Shown here piece after piece: positions 8,976 to 17,356 of a DNA stretch of 64,000 bases. Within the stretch, counting starts at the first letter, position 1, and each line of letters starts with the position of its first letter. The translations under genes and the position numbers were made by a program. Source of the stretch: an uncultured Desulfobacter sp. (GTDB lineage Bacteria; Desulfobacterota; Desulfobacteria; Desulfobacterales; Desulfobacteraceae); NCBI RefSeq assembly GCF_963677125.1, contig NZ_OY781882.1, forward strand, positions 1,248,501-1,312,500, in the 5' to 3' direction. The notes below the pieces were generated by a model. That model saw only the letters and a program-made list of their open reading frames with translations, was not told where the DNA came from and did no database searches.

Positions 8976-10346
8976 GTGTTTGAAGATCAGGAAATTATCT
9001 CCACCATAGAGATGGTAAAAAATGAAAACCTGGACGTACGTGCAGTTACTTTGGGAATCAGCCTGTTTGACTGCATTTCCCATGACCTGAATGTTTTTAA
9101 AAAAAATATACGCAAAAAAATCATCGGGCATGCGTCCAAGCTTGTGGAAACCTGTGACCAGGTGGGTGAGAAGTACGGTATCAAGGTGGTCAACAAGCGT
9201 ATATCCATCTCTCCCATTGCCCTGGTGGGGGCATCTTTTTCATCTGAACAGATGGTGGAGATTGCCCATGAACTCAATGACATTGCCAAAACCGTGAATA
9301 TTGATTTCATCGGCGGGTTTTCAGCACTGGTGGAAAAAGGCATTGCCAAGGGAGACCAGGCATTGATTGACGCGATTCCCCAGGCATTGGCCGAAACCCA
9401 GCGGATCTGCGCGTCGGTAAATGTCGCCACCACCAAGGCCGGTATTAATATGGATGCCGTATTAGCCATTTCCAAAGCCATTAAAAAAGCAGCTGCGCTT
9501 ACGGCTGATGACGATGGTATAGCCTGTGCCAAGCTGTGCGTATTTTCAAATATTCCCCAGGACATGCCCTTTATGGCAGGTGCCTATCTTGGGGTGGGCC
9601 AGGCAGATGCCGTGATTAATGTCGGCGTATCCGGGCCCGGCGTGGTCAAACGCGCCATTGAAAGAAACCTGTCTCAACAGCGCTTATCCCTTGGCCGCAT
9701 TGCAGAAATCATCAAACGCACCGCATGCAAAGTCACCCGGGTGGGTGAACTCATCGGCAGGGAAGTGGCGGACAACCTTAATATCCAGTTTGGTGTGGTG
9801 GACCTCTCCCTTGCCCCGACCCCCACGGTGGGAGACAGTGTGGGCGAAATTTTCCAGGCCTTAGGTCTGTCTCACATTGGTGTCCCCGGCTCCACCGCAG
9901 CCCTTGCCATGCTAAACGATGCGGTAAAAAAAGGCGGGGCCTTTGCCTCATCCCATGTGGGTGGCCTGTCCGGTGCCTTTATTCCTGTCAGTGAAGACCT
10001 TAACATTGCTGAAGCTGCACAAAAAGGGTTTCTCTCCGTGGAAAAACTGGAAGCCATGACCTGTGTATGCTCTGTCGGCCTAGATATGGTGGCGGTACCC
10101 GGAAATATTACAGAGCAGGTTTTAGCAGGCATCATTGCCGATGAGATGGCGATCGGCATGATCAATGCCAAAACAACGGCCACGCGCATTATCCCTGTGC
10201 CCGGCAAAAAAGCGGGTGACTATGTCAATTTCGGCGGGCTTTTGGGTAAGGCCAGCATCATGGATGTGCCCCACCTCGACCTTGAAGATATTTTTGTAGA
10301 GTATGGGGGGCATATTCCGGCCCCCATCCACAGTTTAAAAAATTAA
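8976..10346 (+). CDS. UPF0210 (DUF711) family protein
   Basis: A 456-residue cytoplasmic protein of the conserved UPF0210 family, related to the PFL3780-like and glycyl-radical-like folds but with no established reaction. Diagnostic stretches are ENLDVRAVTLGISLFDC at the N-terminus, INVGVSGPGVV near residue 215, SLAPTPTVGDSVGEI near 278 and the C-terminal FGGLLGKA. GTG is the start, with AAGGAA seven bases before it. Its ACT-domain neighbour upstream suggests regulation by an amino acid. Family membership is secure; function is not. Confidence 0.9.
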   Translation: MFEDQEIISTIEMVKNENLDVRAVTLGISLFDCISHDLNVFKKNIRKKIIGHASKLVETCDQVGEKYGIKVVNKRISISPIALVGASFSSEQMVEIAHELNDIAKTVNIDFIGGFSALVEKGIAKGDQALIDAIPQALAETQRICASVNVATTKAGINMDAVLAISKAIKKAAALTADDDGIACAKLCVFSNIPQDMPFMAGAYLGVGQADAVINVGVSGPGVVKRAIERNLSQQRLSLGRIAEIIKRTACKVTRVGELIGREVADNLNIQFGVVDLSLAPTPTVGDSVGEIFQALGLSHIGVPGSTAALAMLNDAVKKGGAFASSHVGGLSGAFIPVSEDLNIAEAAQKGFLSVEKLEAMTCVCSVGLDMVAVPGNITEQVLAGIIADEMAIGMINAKTTATRIIPVPGKKAGDYVNFGGLLGKASIMDVPHLDLEDIFVEYGGHIPAPIHSLKN

Positions 10347-10588
10347 TGTTTGTTTGAACGAAAAGTCACCCACCTGCGGCGTTGCAAATTTTGGGTTTGA
10401 TCATATTTGGGGCCATACCCATTTGCTGTAGGTTGGGGTGACGCAGGAACCCCAACAAAATATGGTGTCAATCCCGAAACTTATGTTGGGGTTCCTGCGT
10501 CACCCCAACCTACATTATGGCCGATGTTATGACCAAGCCCCAAATTTTTTTGCGCCTTGCATCTGGGTAACCTTTCGTCCAAACACAG
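10347..10588. repeat. Palindromic intergenic element, copy 3 (long form)
   Basis: About 240 bases between the UPF0210 gene and the Fsr-like transporter. The left end (TGTTTGAACGAAAAGTCACC) is mirrored by the complement of TGTGTTTGGACGAAAGGTTA at the right. Inner arms ATCATATTTGGGGCCATA and the complement of GTCATAACATCGGCCATAA also pair, so almost the whole segment can fold back on itself. A separate perfect repeat sits in the centre. Confidence 0.8.
10427..10514. repeat. Perfect 31-bp inverted repeat inside copy 3
   Basis: The left arm starts TGTAGGTTGGGGTGACGCAG at 10427 and the right arm ends with its exact complement at 10514. The arms are 31 bases each with no mismatch, separated by 26 bases. 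It occupies the tip of the larger palindrome. A related GTAGGATGG/CCATCCTAC hairpin is found at 50255-50289. Confidence 0.85.
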
Positions 10589-10617
10589 AGATTCGGTACA
10601 ATTTAGGAAATCCGTAC

Positions 10618-11802
10618 ATGAGTAGCATACAAGCCCAGAGCCGGTCGCCCCAGGGACAGATGATCGATTATAAAATCGTCCTGGTGTTAAGCCTGGTTCA
10701 TTTTACCGGAGATTTTTACTCCTCTTTTTTCACCCCTTTGCTGCCGGCATTCCAGGCTAAACTGGGCCTCACACTGACCCAGATAGGCCTGATTACAGGC
10801 ACCGTGCGATTTTTATCTTTTGTGGTGCAGCCGGCTGTGGGATATATGGCTGACAGATACGAAACCCGCTGGTTTGTACTTACCGGGCTGTTTCTGGTCT
10901 TTTTTGTCATTCCCTTTTCCGGCATTGCGCCCAATTACTGGATCTTGCTGACCATTCTGTGTCTGGGCTCTTTTGGCTCCTCCATGTTTCACCCGTCCAC
11001 TTCGGGTATGGTGAATCTGTATGCCGGAAACCGGGCAGGCTTTGCGCAGTCCATTTTCAATACCGGCGGCACCCTGTCGTTTGCTTTGGGTCCGGTCTTT
11101 ATCACCTGGTATGTGAGCCGGTTCGGGCTGTCTGCCATGCCCTGGACTATGCTGCTGGGGCTTGTCTCTTTTATATTCTGCCTGAAATATATGCCCAGAC
11201 CCGTGTCCGAGAATATGGCGGGATTGGGATTTATCAACAGTTTGAAGCACACCTTTGGAAAGGTGTATAAAACGATATTTTTAATCTGGCTGGCCATGGT
11301 GCTGCGGGCGGTTGTGGGCCAGACATTTTTAACCTTCATGCCCATTTACCTGACCCACCACGGCCATCCGTTGCCCTCTGTGGGTGTGATCATCGCACTG
11401 TTTACCATTGCCGGAACCCTGTCCGGACTGACCGCGGGCTATTGCGCAGACCGGTTCGGGTTCAAGCCCGTATTTTTTCTATCCTACCTGCTCATGCCGC
11501 CGACCCTTTTGATGTTCTTATACATGCCGGGGTTGGGCGCATACGCAAGCTCCTTTCTTGCCGGCTTTTTTGTGCTGGCCCCGATGCCTTTGGGCGTGGT
11601 CATGGCCCAGAAACTTGCCCCCGGCTCCAGGGCCATGGCAGCCAGTCTGATGATGGGGCTGGCCTACGGGCTTGGCGGTGTCATCTCCCCAGGCGTCGGC
11701 TGGCTGGCGGATATTTTCGGACTGACCATCGTCCTTAAATGCACCGCATTTATCCCCCTGGTCTGTTTGGTACCCATTGCCCTATTTCCCAAAATAAAGT
11801 AG
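10618..11802 (+). CDS. MFS transporter, fosmidomycin-resistance (Fsr) type
   Basis: A 394-residue inner-membrane exporter with about twelve hydrophobic segments. The opening VLSLVHFTGDFYSSFFTPLL and the LTLTQIGLITGTVRF loop resemble the Fsr branch of the major facilitator superfamily. The MFS motif between helices 2 and 3 is seen as GYMADRYETR and its second-half copy as GYCADRFGFK. The frame stays open to 10438, but that extension lies in the palindromic element; the ATG at 10618 has AGGAAA upstream and is taken as start. A radical SAM gene begins 10 bases after the stop. The substrate is unknown. Confidence 0.88.
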   Translation: MSSIQAQSRSPQGQMIDYKIVLVLSLVHFTGDFYSSFFTPLLPAFQAKLGLTLTQIGLITGTVRFLSFVVQPAVGYMADRYETRWFVLTGLFLVFFVIPFSGIAPNYWILLTILCLGSFGSSMFHPSTSGMVNLYAGNRAGFAQSIFNTGGTLSFALGPVFITWYVSRFGLSAMPWTMLLGLVSFIFCLKYMPRPVSENMAGLGFINSLKHTFGKVYKTIFLIWLAMVLRAVVGQTFLTFMPIYLTHHGHPLPSVGVIIALFTIAGTLSGLTAGYCADRFGFKPVFFLSYLLMPPTLLMFLYMPGLGAYASSFLAGFFVLAPMPLGVVMAQKLAPGSRAMAASLMMGLAYGLGGVISPGVGWLADIFGLTIVLKCTAFIPLVCLVPIALFPKIK

Positions 11803-11812
11803 GCGCACAGTT

Positions 11813-13471
11813 ATGGCGGATATTGTCTTAATTGCCCCGCCCATCCGGGAATTTTATCTGACAAAAAAGCGTACAATTCCCTACGGGTTGGCCTGTATTG
11901 CCACACAGCTGGAGCGTGCCGGATTTTCAGCCACCATTATTGATGCCCTTGCCGTGGATAAATCAAAGATCATTGAATACCCACAAGGTTTTGAGCACCT
12001 GGTTCCCCACTACGGCAGGACCGATATCTCCATGTTTTCTTTGTTCCACCATTACAGACATTTCGGCTACAGTTTCGAGCATATTGGAAATCTGGTCAGA
12101 CGAGAAAAACCATTTTTAGTGGGCATCTCCGCTTTGTTCACCCCCTATTGGGAGCAGGCGATAGACACGGCAAAGGCGGTTAAAAAGTTTTGGCCCAACG
12201 CTTATATTGTATTGGGCGGCCATCATGTCACCCAATTTCCAGAAAGCTGCCTTGAAAACAGCGACATAGATTTTCTGATCCAAGGAGAGGGTGAGGCGCC
12301 CATGGTACAGCTTGCCCAGCTCATAAAAAAAGAGCCGGCCCACACCATGCCCAAGGCGGATGAATTGAAAAAAATCAGCGGCATCGGTTTTAGACACGAC
12401 ACCGGCATCACACTAAATCCCCCAGCCTGGGCTGAGACGCCCCATGGCCTTGACCGGAATGCGTTGGATAAAATCAATTGGCACTTTTACCAACGCAATA
12501 AAAAGAGTGCCATCACCGTTGTGGCCTCTAGAGGATGTCCTTTTCTGTGTTCCTATTGTGCGGTCTCCGGGTCAAGCAATCACGCCGGATTCAGGATGCG
12601 GCCGGTCAAAGATGTGATTGATGAAATTAAATTGCAGGCAAAGTTCAAACAGGTTGGGTTCATTGATTTTGAGGATGAAAACCTGACCCTGAAAAAAGCA
12701 TGGATACTGGAACTTTTAGCCGGGATCCAAGAGATATTTAAGGGGCAGGATATTGAACTGCGGGCCATGAACGGACTTTTCCCCCCGTCCCTTGATATGG
12801 AGATCCTGACGGCCATGAAAGCCGCCGGATTCAAAACCTTGAACCTGTCCGTGGGCTCTTTCAGCGCGACCCAGTTAAAACGGTTTAAACGCCCGGACGT
12901 CAGATATGCCCATGACCGGGTGCTGGAGATGGCTAAAGAGCTGGATATGGATTGTGTCTCTTATCTCCTTGGGGCAGCGCCCGGCCAGACTGCGGCCACC
13001 ACCTTAAATGATCTTCTGGCCCTTGGGGCAAAAAGAACCATTGCCGGGTTGTCCATTTACTACCCGGCCCCGGGCAGTGCGGATTATGCCCTGTGCGAAA
13101 AACAGCGGTTGCTGCCTGAAAATTTCACTTTAATGCGCTCCACGGTGTTTCCGGTGGAAGATACGACGTCCAGGCTTGAAGCGGTGACACTTTTACGCCT
13201 GGCAAGAATTTTAAATTTTCTCAAATTCTATGTGGACCAAAATGGTGTTTTGCCCGATGCATTAAGTGGCGGTGAAATTTTAGACATTGAAAACAGGTGC
13301 CATGGAAAAATGGACAGATACAAGGCCAGTATTCTTTTAATCCGAATGTTTGTAACAGACGCCATTCCCAGAGGAATGGATTATGAAGGCCGTATCTACC
13401 ATCATCCCCACAGTATAGATTTATGCCAAAAGTTCATTCAAGGATTTTGTCCACTTCCGGCAGGCGTTTGA
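11813..13471 (+). CDS. B12-binding radical SAM protein
   Basis: A 552-residue enzyme with an N-terminal cobalamin-binding Rossmann-like domain (about residues 1-180; YIVLGGHHVTQFPESCL and DFLIQGEGE are typical) and a radical SAM core whose cluster motif is RGCPFLCSYC near residue 240. The cobalamin-binding DxHxxG histidine motif is not obvious, as in many members. Such enzymes methylate or rearrange unactivated carbons. It is coupled to the upstream exporter, so the pair may make or modify and then export a small molecule; this is inference. The product is unknown. Confidence 0.88.
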   Translation: MADIVLIAPPIREFYLTKKRTIPYGLACIATQLERAGFSATIIDALAVDKSKIIEYPQGFEHLVPHYGRTDISMFSLFHHYRHFGYSFEHIGNLVRREKPFLVGISALFTPYWEQAIDTAKAVKKFWPNAYIVLGGHHVTQFPESCLENSDIDFLIQGEGEAPMVQLAQLIKKEPAHTMPKADELKKISGIGFRHDTGITLNPPAWAETPHGLDRNALDKINWHFYQRNKKSAITVVASRGCPFLCSYCAVSGSSNHAGFRMRPVKDVIDEIKLQAKFKQVGFIDFEDENLTLKKAWILELLAGIQEIFKGQDIELRAMNGLFPPSLDMEILTAMKAAGFKTLNLSVGSFSATQLKRFKRPDVRYAHDRVLEMAKELDMDCVSYLLGAAPGQTAATTLNDLLALGAKRTIAGLSIYYPAPGSADYALCEKQRLLPENFTLMRSTVFPVEDTTSRLEAVTLLRLARILNFLKFYVDQNGVLPDALSGGEILDIENRCHGKMDRYKASILLIRMFVTDAIPRGMDYEGRIYHHPHSIDLCQKFIQGFCPLPAGV

Positions 13472-13472
13472 A

Positions 13473-14069
13473 TTACGGCTTGACGGTAATCTGGGTTATT
13501 CCTATTGCAATATCGCGGACCAGATTTTCCAGGGCCTGAACCTGGACCCTGACATAGGTGGTGATATCCTTGTCGGATACGGGCAGGGCAGAGGAGAAAC
13601 TCCGGGAGATCAGCAGTTTTTCCGTTTTTACCTCCCGCACATACCAGAGCGCATCCATAACAGCCCGACCGTCATTTAGCTCAAACCGGAGAAGGGTTAC
13701 GTCCACCTGATATTCAGGACTCAGGGCCCGTTCCCAGGGAGAAAGCACCACCCGGGCAGTGCCGAGCAGGGCAGACAGGTCCATCATAAGCTTCTCTCTG
13801 ATCTGGTGTGCCAAGGGAGCACCCCAGCGCTGAAATTCATTTACGGTCATGGCATTGCCCGACTTACGGGTCACGATCTCGGCCCGATCCAGGTATGTGG
13901 GCAAGTCCACAAAACCGATCCCCACAGACAGGTCCGGTCCGGCCTGATCCAGTGGGGTCGAAGGGGCGGTCCCTTTTAACAGATAAAAAGAGGATTGGGG
14001 CGATAAGCCACATCCCGAAACCATCATCAACCCAGAAATTAACAGGATATGCAATCCAAAGCATTTCAT
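13473..14069 (-). CDS. pqiC: PqiC-like outer-membrane lipoprotein
   Basis: A 198-residue ABC-type transport auxiliary lipoprotein. The signal peptide ends in the lipobox LMMVSGC (Cys about residue 20), so it should be lipidated and anchored, probably in the outer membrane, as E. coli PqiC is. The mature start SPQSSFYLL is typical of the family. It overlaps the pqiB stop by one base (TAATG), suggesting coupled translation. Together with PqiA and PqiB it is expected to move lipids between the membranes. It converges on the radical SAM gene with one base between the stops. Confidence 0.88.
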   Translation of the reverse strand: MKCFGLHILLISGLMMVSGCGLSPQSSFYLLKGTAPSTPLDQAGPDLSVGIGFVDLPTYLDRAEIVTRKSGNAMTVNEFQRWGAPLAHQIREKLMMDLSALLGTARVVLSPWERALSPEYQVDVTLLRFELNDGRAVMDALWYVREVKTEKLLISRSFSSALPVSDKDITTYVRVQVQALENLVRDIAIGITQITVKP

Positions 14070-15721
14070 TATTTTTTTTCCTTTCCCCGCAACAGGGATT
14101 CCGGGTGCTGCTCAAGTTCATCGGCAAGGGCCTGGACCGCTTTGGCCGCCTGGCTCAGTTCATCAAGGGTCCGGCGCAGCTCCACCACCACGGCAGCATC
14201 CCGGGACAAGACCCCGCCTGCATCTTTCAGGGTCTGCCTGGCCTGGTCCACGGTCGGGGGAAGTGTGGATGAAAGCTTGTCTGCCAGAATCTGAACCTTT
14301 TCAATAATCTGACCAAATCCTTTAACCGCCTCTGCCAGCTCTCCGGATTCAGCCAGGGCTTTTACTGCATTTCCGGCGGTTTTAAAGCTTTGAACCGCAT
14401 CTTTAAGTCCGGTACCAATATCCTCAAAGGGGAGTTTCTGAATTTTCCCTATAATTGTAACCAGATTGTTGGTCAGGGCCTCCAAGGGGGTGGGAATGGT
14501 GGGAATCTCTATGATATCCCCATGGTCAATGACCTTGGCCGGGGCCTGGGACGTAAAAAAATCGAGGGCCACAAAAAGCTTGCCCGTAAGCAGATTGCCG
14601 GTGCTTAGCTGCCCCCGCATGCCCTTAGACACCAGCTGATCCATGGTGATCTTCTCTTTCCCGCTGCCGGCATTATAGGATACACAATGAAGGCGCTCCT
14701 CTTCAACTTCAATGCGCACCGGCACAAGAATCTTATCGGCCTTGCTGTCATATTCCAGACTGATCTGGGCCACCCGGCCCAGTTCAAATCCCCTGAATTC
14801 AACCGGCGCGCCAATATCAAGTCCCCGGACGGATTGGGAAAATTTGAGAAGATAAGATTTTTTCCGGGCAAAAGATTTTTCCATTGCAGTTTCCCGGGAA
14901 GCGTACAATGTAAAAATTTGACCTTCTTCAACCGGATTTTGGTCCTGCGTTCCCTGGGGCGTATACAATTCAATGCCTCCCATCAGAATGCTGACAAGGG
15001 ATTGTGTATTAACCTGAAGACCGTCGGTGCCGACGTTCATATTAATGCCCGAGACCGCCCAGAATTTGGATAGATTACTCACCATCCTGTCATGGGGCGC
15101 GTCAATAAAGATCCGGATATCCACACCCTGCTCCTCCTTATCAAGGCCGTACCCCGTAACCTGTCCAACCTTTACCCCCCGAAAGTAGACCGGGGACCCG
15201 TAATCCAGGGATTGAAGTTCCCCGGCCTTCAGGGTAAAGAGCCGCCCCTTACTGTCCCGGGTCACAAGGGGGGGGACCTCAAGTCCCTTGAATTTCAACC
15301 GGGGGGCACCCTCCCGGCCCGGTTCAATAGCAATATAGGCTCCGGATAAAAGTGTGTCCATCCCGCTCACCGTGCTGCCGGTCAACCGGGGGCGCACCAC
15401 CCAGAACCGGGTCTGTTCCGTGAGATACCCCTTAGCCTCCCTCGCCAGTGCCGCAGAGACCTTCACCCCTTTAAGATCATGGGTGAGGGTGACATCTTTT
15501 ACCTTGCCGATATCCACATCCTTGTACTTTATCTTGGTTTTACCGGCTTCAAGTCCTTCTGCCGATTCAAAAAGGATCTCAATGGCCGGTCCTTTCTCAG
15601 TAATGGTCTTGTACACCAGTCCCGCCCCAACCACCAGGGCCACAATGGGTACGATCCACACCAGGGAAATCCCCTTTTTCCGGCTGATACCGGCCTGGGG
15701 AAATTGGGTCTGCACACTCAT
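14069..15721 (-). CDS. pqiB: PqiB-like MCE-domain protein
   Basis: A 550-residue periplasm-spanning lipid-transfer protein. One N-terminal membrane helix (SLVWIVPIVALVVGAGLVYK) is followed by three MCE domains, recognisable by AGKTKIKYKDVDIGKVKDV, SPVYFRGVKVGQVTGYGL and APVEFRGFELGRVAQI. A helical C-terminal tail (about residues 440-540) matches the needle-forming helix of PqiB. It lies three bases after pqiA and overlaps pqiC by one base. The full three-gene order A-B-C is conserved with E. coli. Confidence 0.93.
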   Translation of the reverse strand: MSVQTQFPQAGISRKKGISLVWIVPIVALVVGAGLVYKTITEKGPAIEILFESAEGLEAGKTKIKYKDVDIGKVKDVTLTHDLKGVKVSAALAREAKGYLTEQTRFWVVRPRLTGSTVSGMDTLLSGAYIAIEPGREGAPRLKFKGLEVPPLVTRDSKGRLFTLKAGELQSLDYGSPVYFRGVKVGQVTGYGLDKEEQGVDIRIFIDAPHDRMVSNLSKFWAVSGINMNVGTDGLQVNTQSLVSILMGGIELYTPQGTQDQNPVEEGQIFTLYASRETAMEKSFARKKSYLLKFSQSVRGLDIGAPVEFRGFELGRVAQISLEYDSKADKILVPVRIEVEEERLHCVSYNAGSGKEKITMDQLVSKGMRGQLSTGNLLTGKLFVALDFFTSQAPAKVIDHGDIIEIPTIPTPLEALTNNLVTIIGKIQKLPFEDIGTGLKDAVQSFKTAGNAVKALAESGELAEAVKGFGQIIEKVQILADKLSSTLPPTVDQARQTLKDAGGVLSRDAAVVVELRRTLDELSQAAKAVQALADELEQHPESLLRGKEKK

Positions 15722-15724
15722 ATA

Positions 15725-16945
15725 TTAATCCTCATAGTCCCAGATCATCCGGGAATCAAAGCTCTGGGCTGCAAACATCGTGGTCACCACCACAGCGGCA
15801 AAATAGGGCGCGCCGGGGCCGGCCTCAATTTCGGCCAGAGATCCGATCTTGACCAGGGCCACCAGCACAGTCACCACATAAACATCTACCATTGACCACC
15901 TGCCGACCGCCTCGGTAAACCGGTAGAGCCGGGTTCTGTCAATATTTTTCCATTTAGAACGAAAGTGAACCGACACCAGAAGATAGATCAAAACGCCAAG
16001 TTTCACCAGAGGGATCAGGATACTGGCCACAAAAATAACCAGGGAAATATGCCATGAACCGGAGAGCATAAAATATATAACCCCGCTCATGATGGTATCA
16101 GCCTGCTTGGCGCCAAGCATTCCTGTGATGGTCACCGGCAGGACATTGGCCGGCACATAGAAAACAATGGCAGCAATGACAAGGGCCCAGGTCCGTTGAA
16201 TGCCGGCGGGCTTACGAAAATGAAGCCGCCCCCCGCACCTGGGACAAATTCCTTCACTCTTTCCCAAGGTTAGCCGGTTAGTCATCCCACAGCTGTGGCA
16301 GACGGTCAAAGGCCCCTGCGCTTTTCCGCAGGTCTTGGCAGACTGCCCCGGGACCCGGGTCCAGATATCCTCGGGATTGAGCCCTGCAAATGCCGCCACC
16401 ATGACAAAAATCAACACCACAAAAGCCCATATGGCCGGACCTGCAATGATGTCAGCCATATGGGCCAGTTTGATCATGGCCACAAGGATGGCCAGCATAA
16501 AGACCTCGGTCATGCTCCAGGGACGCAGGTGGCCTAGCATCCTGAACACCCATGCAGAATGGCGGGCCCCGCCCCGGCGGAACAAAATGGGTACCAAAAG
16601 ATAAACAAGCCCCAAAAGCTGAACCAGGGGAATCGCAATACTGGTCAAAAAGACCAATATTGCCAAAGGATACATTCCCTGTTCAAAGAGACCGAGAATA
16701 CCGGTAAAAAGAAGGGTTTCCCTGGCCTGGCCTTCAAGGCTCAAGGAAAGAAAGGGATAGGTATTGGCAATGACAAAAAGGATCAGGCCGGTCAAGGTCA
16801 GGGCCAGGGTCTGCTGTACCGTGTCACGGGTATACCGTCGCAACACCGCATTACACCGGTTGCATACGGCAATGCGCCCCAAAATCGGATCAGGCAGGGT
16901 CTGGGCCAGGCCACATTCGGGACAGAGGGCGACTGTCTCATCCAT
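15725..16945 (-). CDS. pqiA: PqiA-like inner-membrane protein
   Basis: A 406-residue membrane protein built as two homologous halves, each a zinc ribbon plus four hydrophobic segments. The ribbons are CPECGLAQ...CNRCNA (residues about 8-34) and CHSCGMTN...CPRCGGRL (about 217-242). The conserved WSMTEVFMLAILVAMIK in half one and WSMVDVYVVTVLVALVK in half two identify PqiA. It is the inner-membrane partner of PqiB. It is first in the pqiABC cluster; about 400 bases separate it from pyk. Confidence 0.93.
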   Translation of the reverse strand: MDETVALCPECGLAQTLPDPILGRIAVCNRCNAVLRRYTRDTVQQTLALTLTGLILFVIANTYPFLSLSLEGQARETLLFTGILGLFEQGMYPLAILVFLTSIAIPLVQLLGLVYLLVPILFRRGGARHSAWVFRMLGHLRPWSMTEVFMLAILVAMIKLAHMADIIAGPAIWAFVVLIFVMVAAFAGLNPEDIWTRVPGQSAKTCGKAQGPLTVCHSCGMTNRLTLGKSEGICPRCGGRLHFRKPAGIQRTWALVIAAIVFYVPANVLPVTITGMLGAKQADTIMSGVIYFMLSGSWHISLVIFVASILIPLVKLGVLIYLLVSVHFRSKWKNIDRTRLYRFTEAVGRWSMVDVYVVTVLVALVKIGSLAEIEAGPGAPYFAAVVVTTMFAAQSFDSRMIWDYED

Positions 16946-17198
16946 GACGATATTGCCCCCCCGCCCGGCTCACAAATCTTAAATCAACCCGCACCCGATG
17001 ACATGAGAGCTTTAAATTCGTGCTGCAACACAACAGACGGATCAATTTTCGTTCAAGCGCTATGACAAGTAGAAATATCATCAAGCAGGGACTATATCCG
17101 AAACAAACATCGTTCCGCAATTAAAAATTGATATTCCTATACTATAAACAGATACCCGTGTAGCGCAGTCCGATTATCTTGCCGGAGTGCCGATCTTA

Positions 17199-17352
17199 GG
17201 ACCATGATCAAAATAAAATCGCCCAGATGCTTGTCTTTTAAGCCACCCTCGGCGTTACGCCAACGGCTACATATTTCAATATGCTTCCGTTGGCGTGCCT
17301 TGATAGTGACTTAAAATCCGGCGCATCTATGGCAGATTTAATTCTGATCATG
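17199..17352. repeat. Long imperfect inverted repeat between pqiA and pyk
   Basis: Two arms of about 65 bases: CCATGATCAAAATAAAATC rightwards and the complement of CCATGATCAGAATTAAATC leftwards, closing on CGCCAACGG/CCGTTGGCG. It lies just after the pyk stop and fills most of the otherwise empty 17066-17356 gap. Its sequence differs from the GTGTTTGGACG element family. No T-run follows, so a simple terminator role is uncertain. Confidence 0.7.
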
Positions 17353-17356
17353 GGCC

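Noticed and set aside
10438..10617. Extended start of the Fsr-like transporter
   Set aside because: The extra 60 codons lie wholly in the palindromic repeat; the ATG at 10618 starts the usual first helix.
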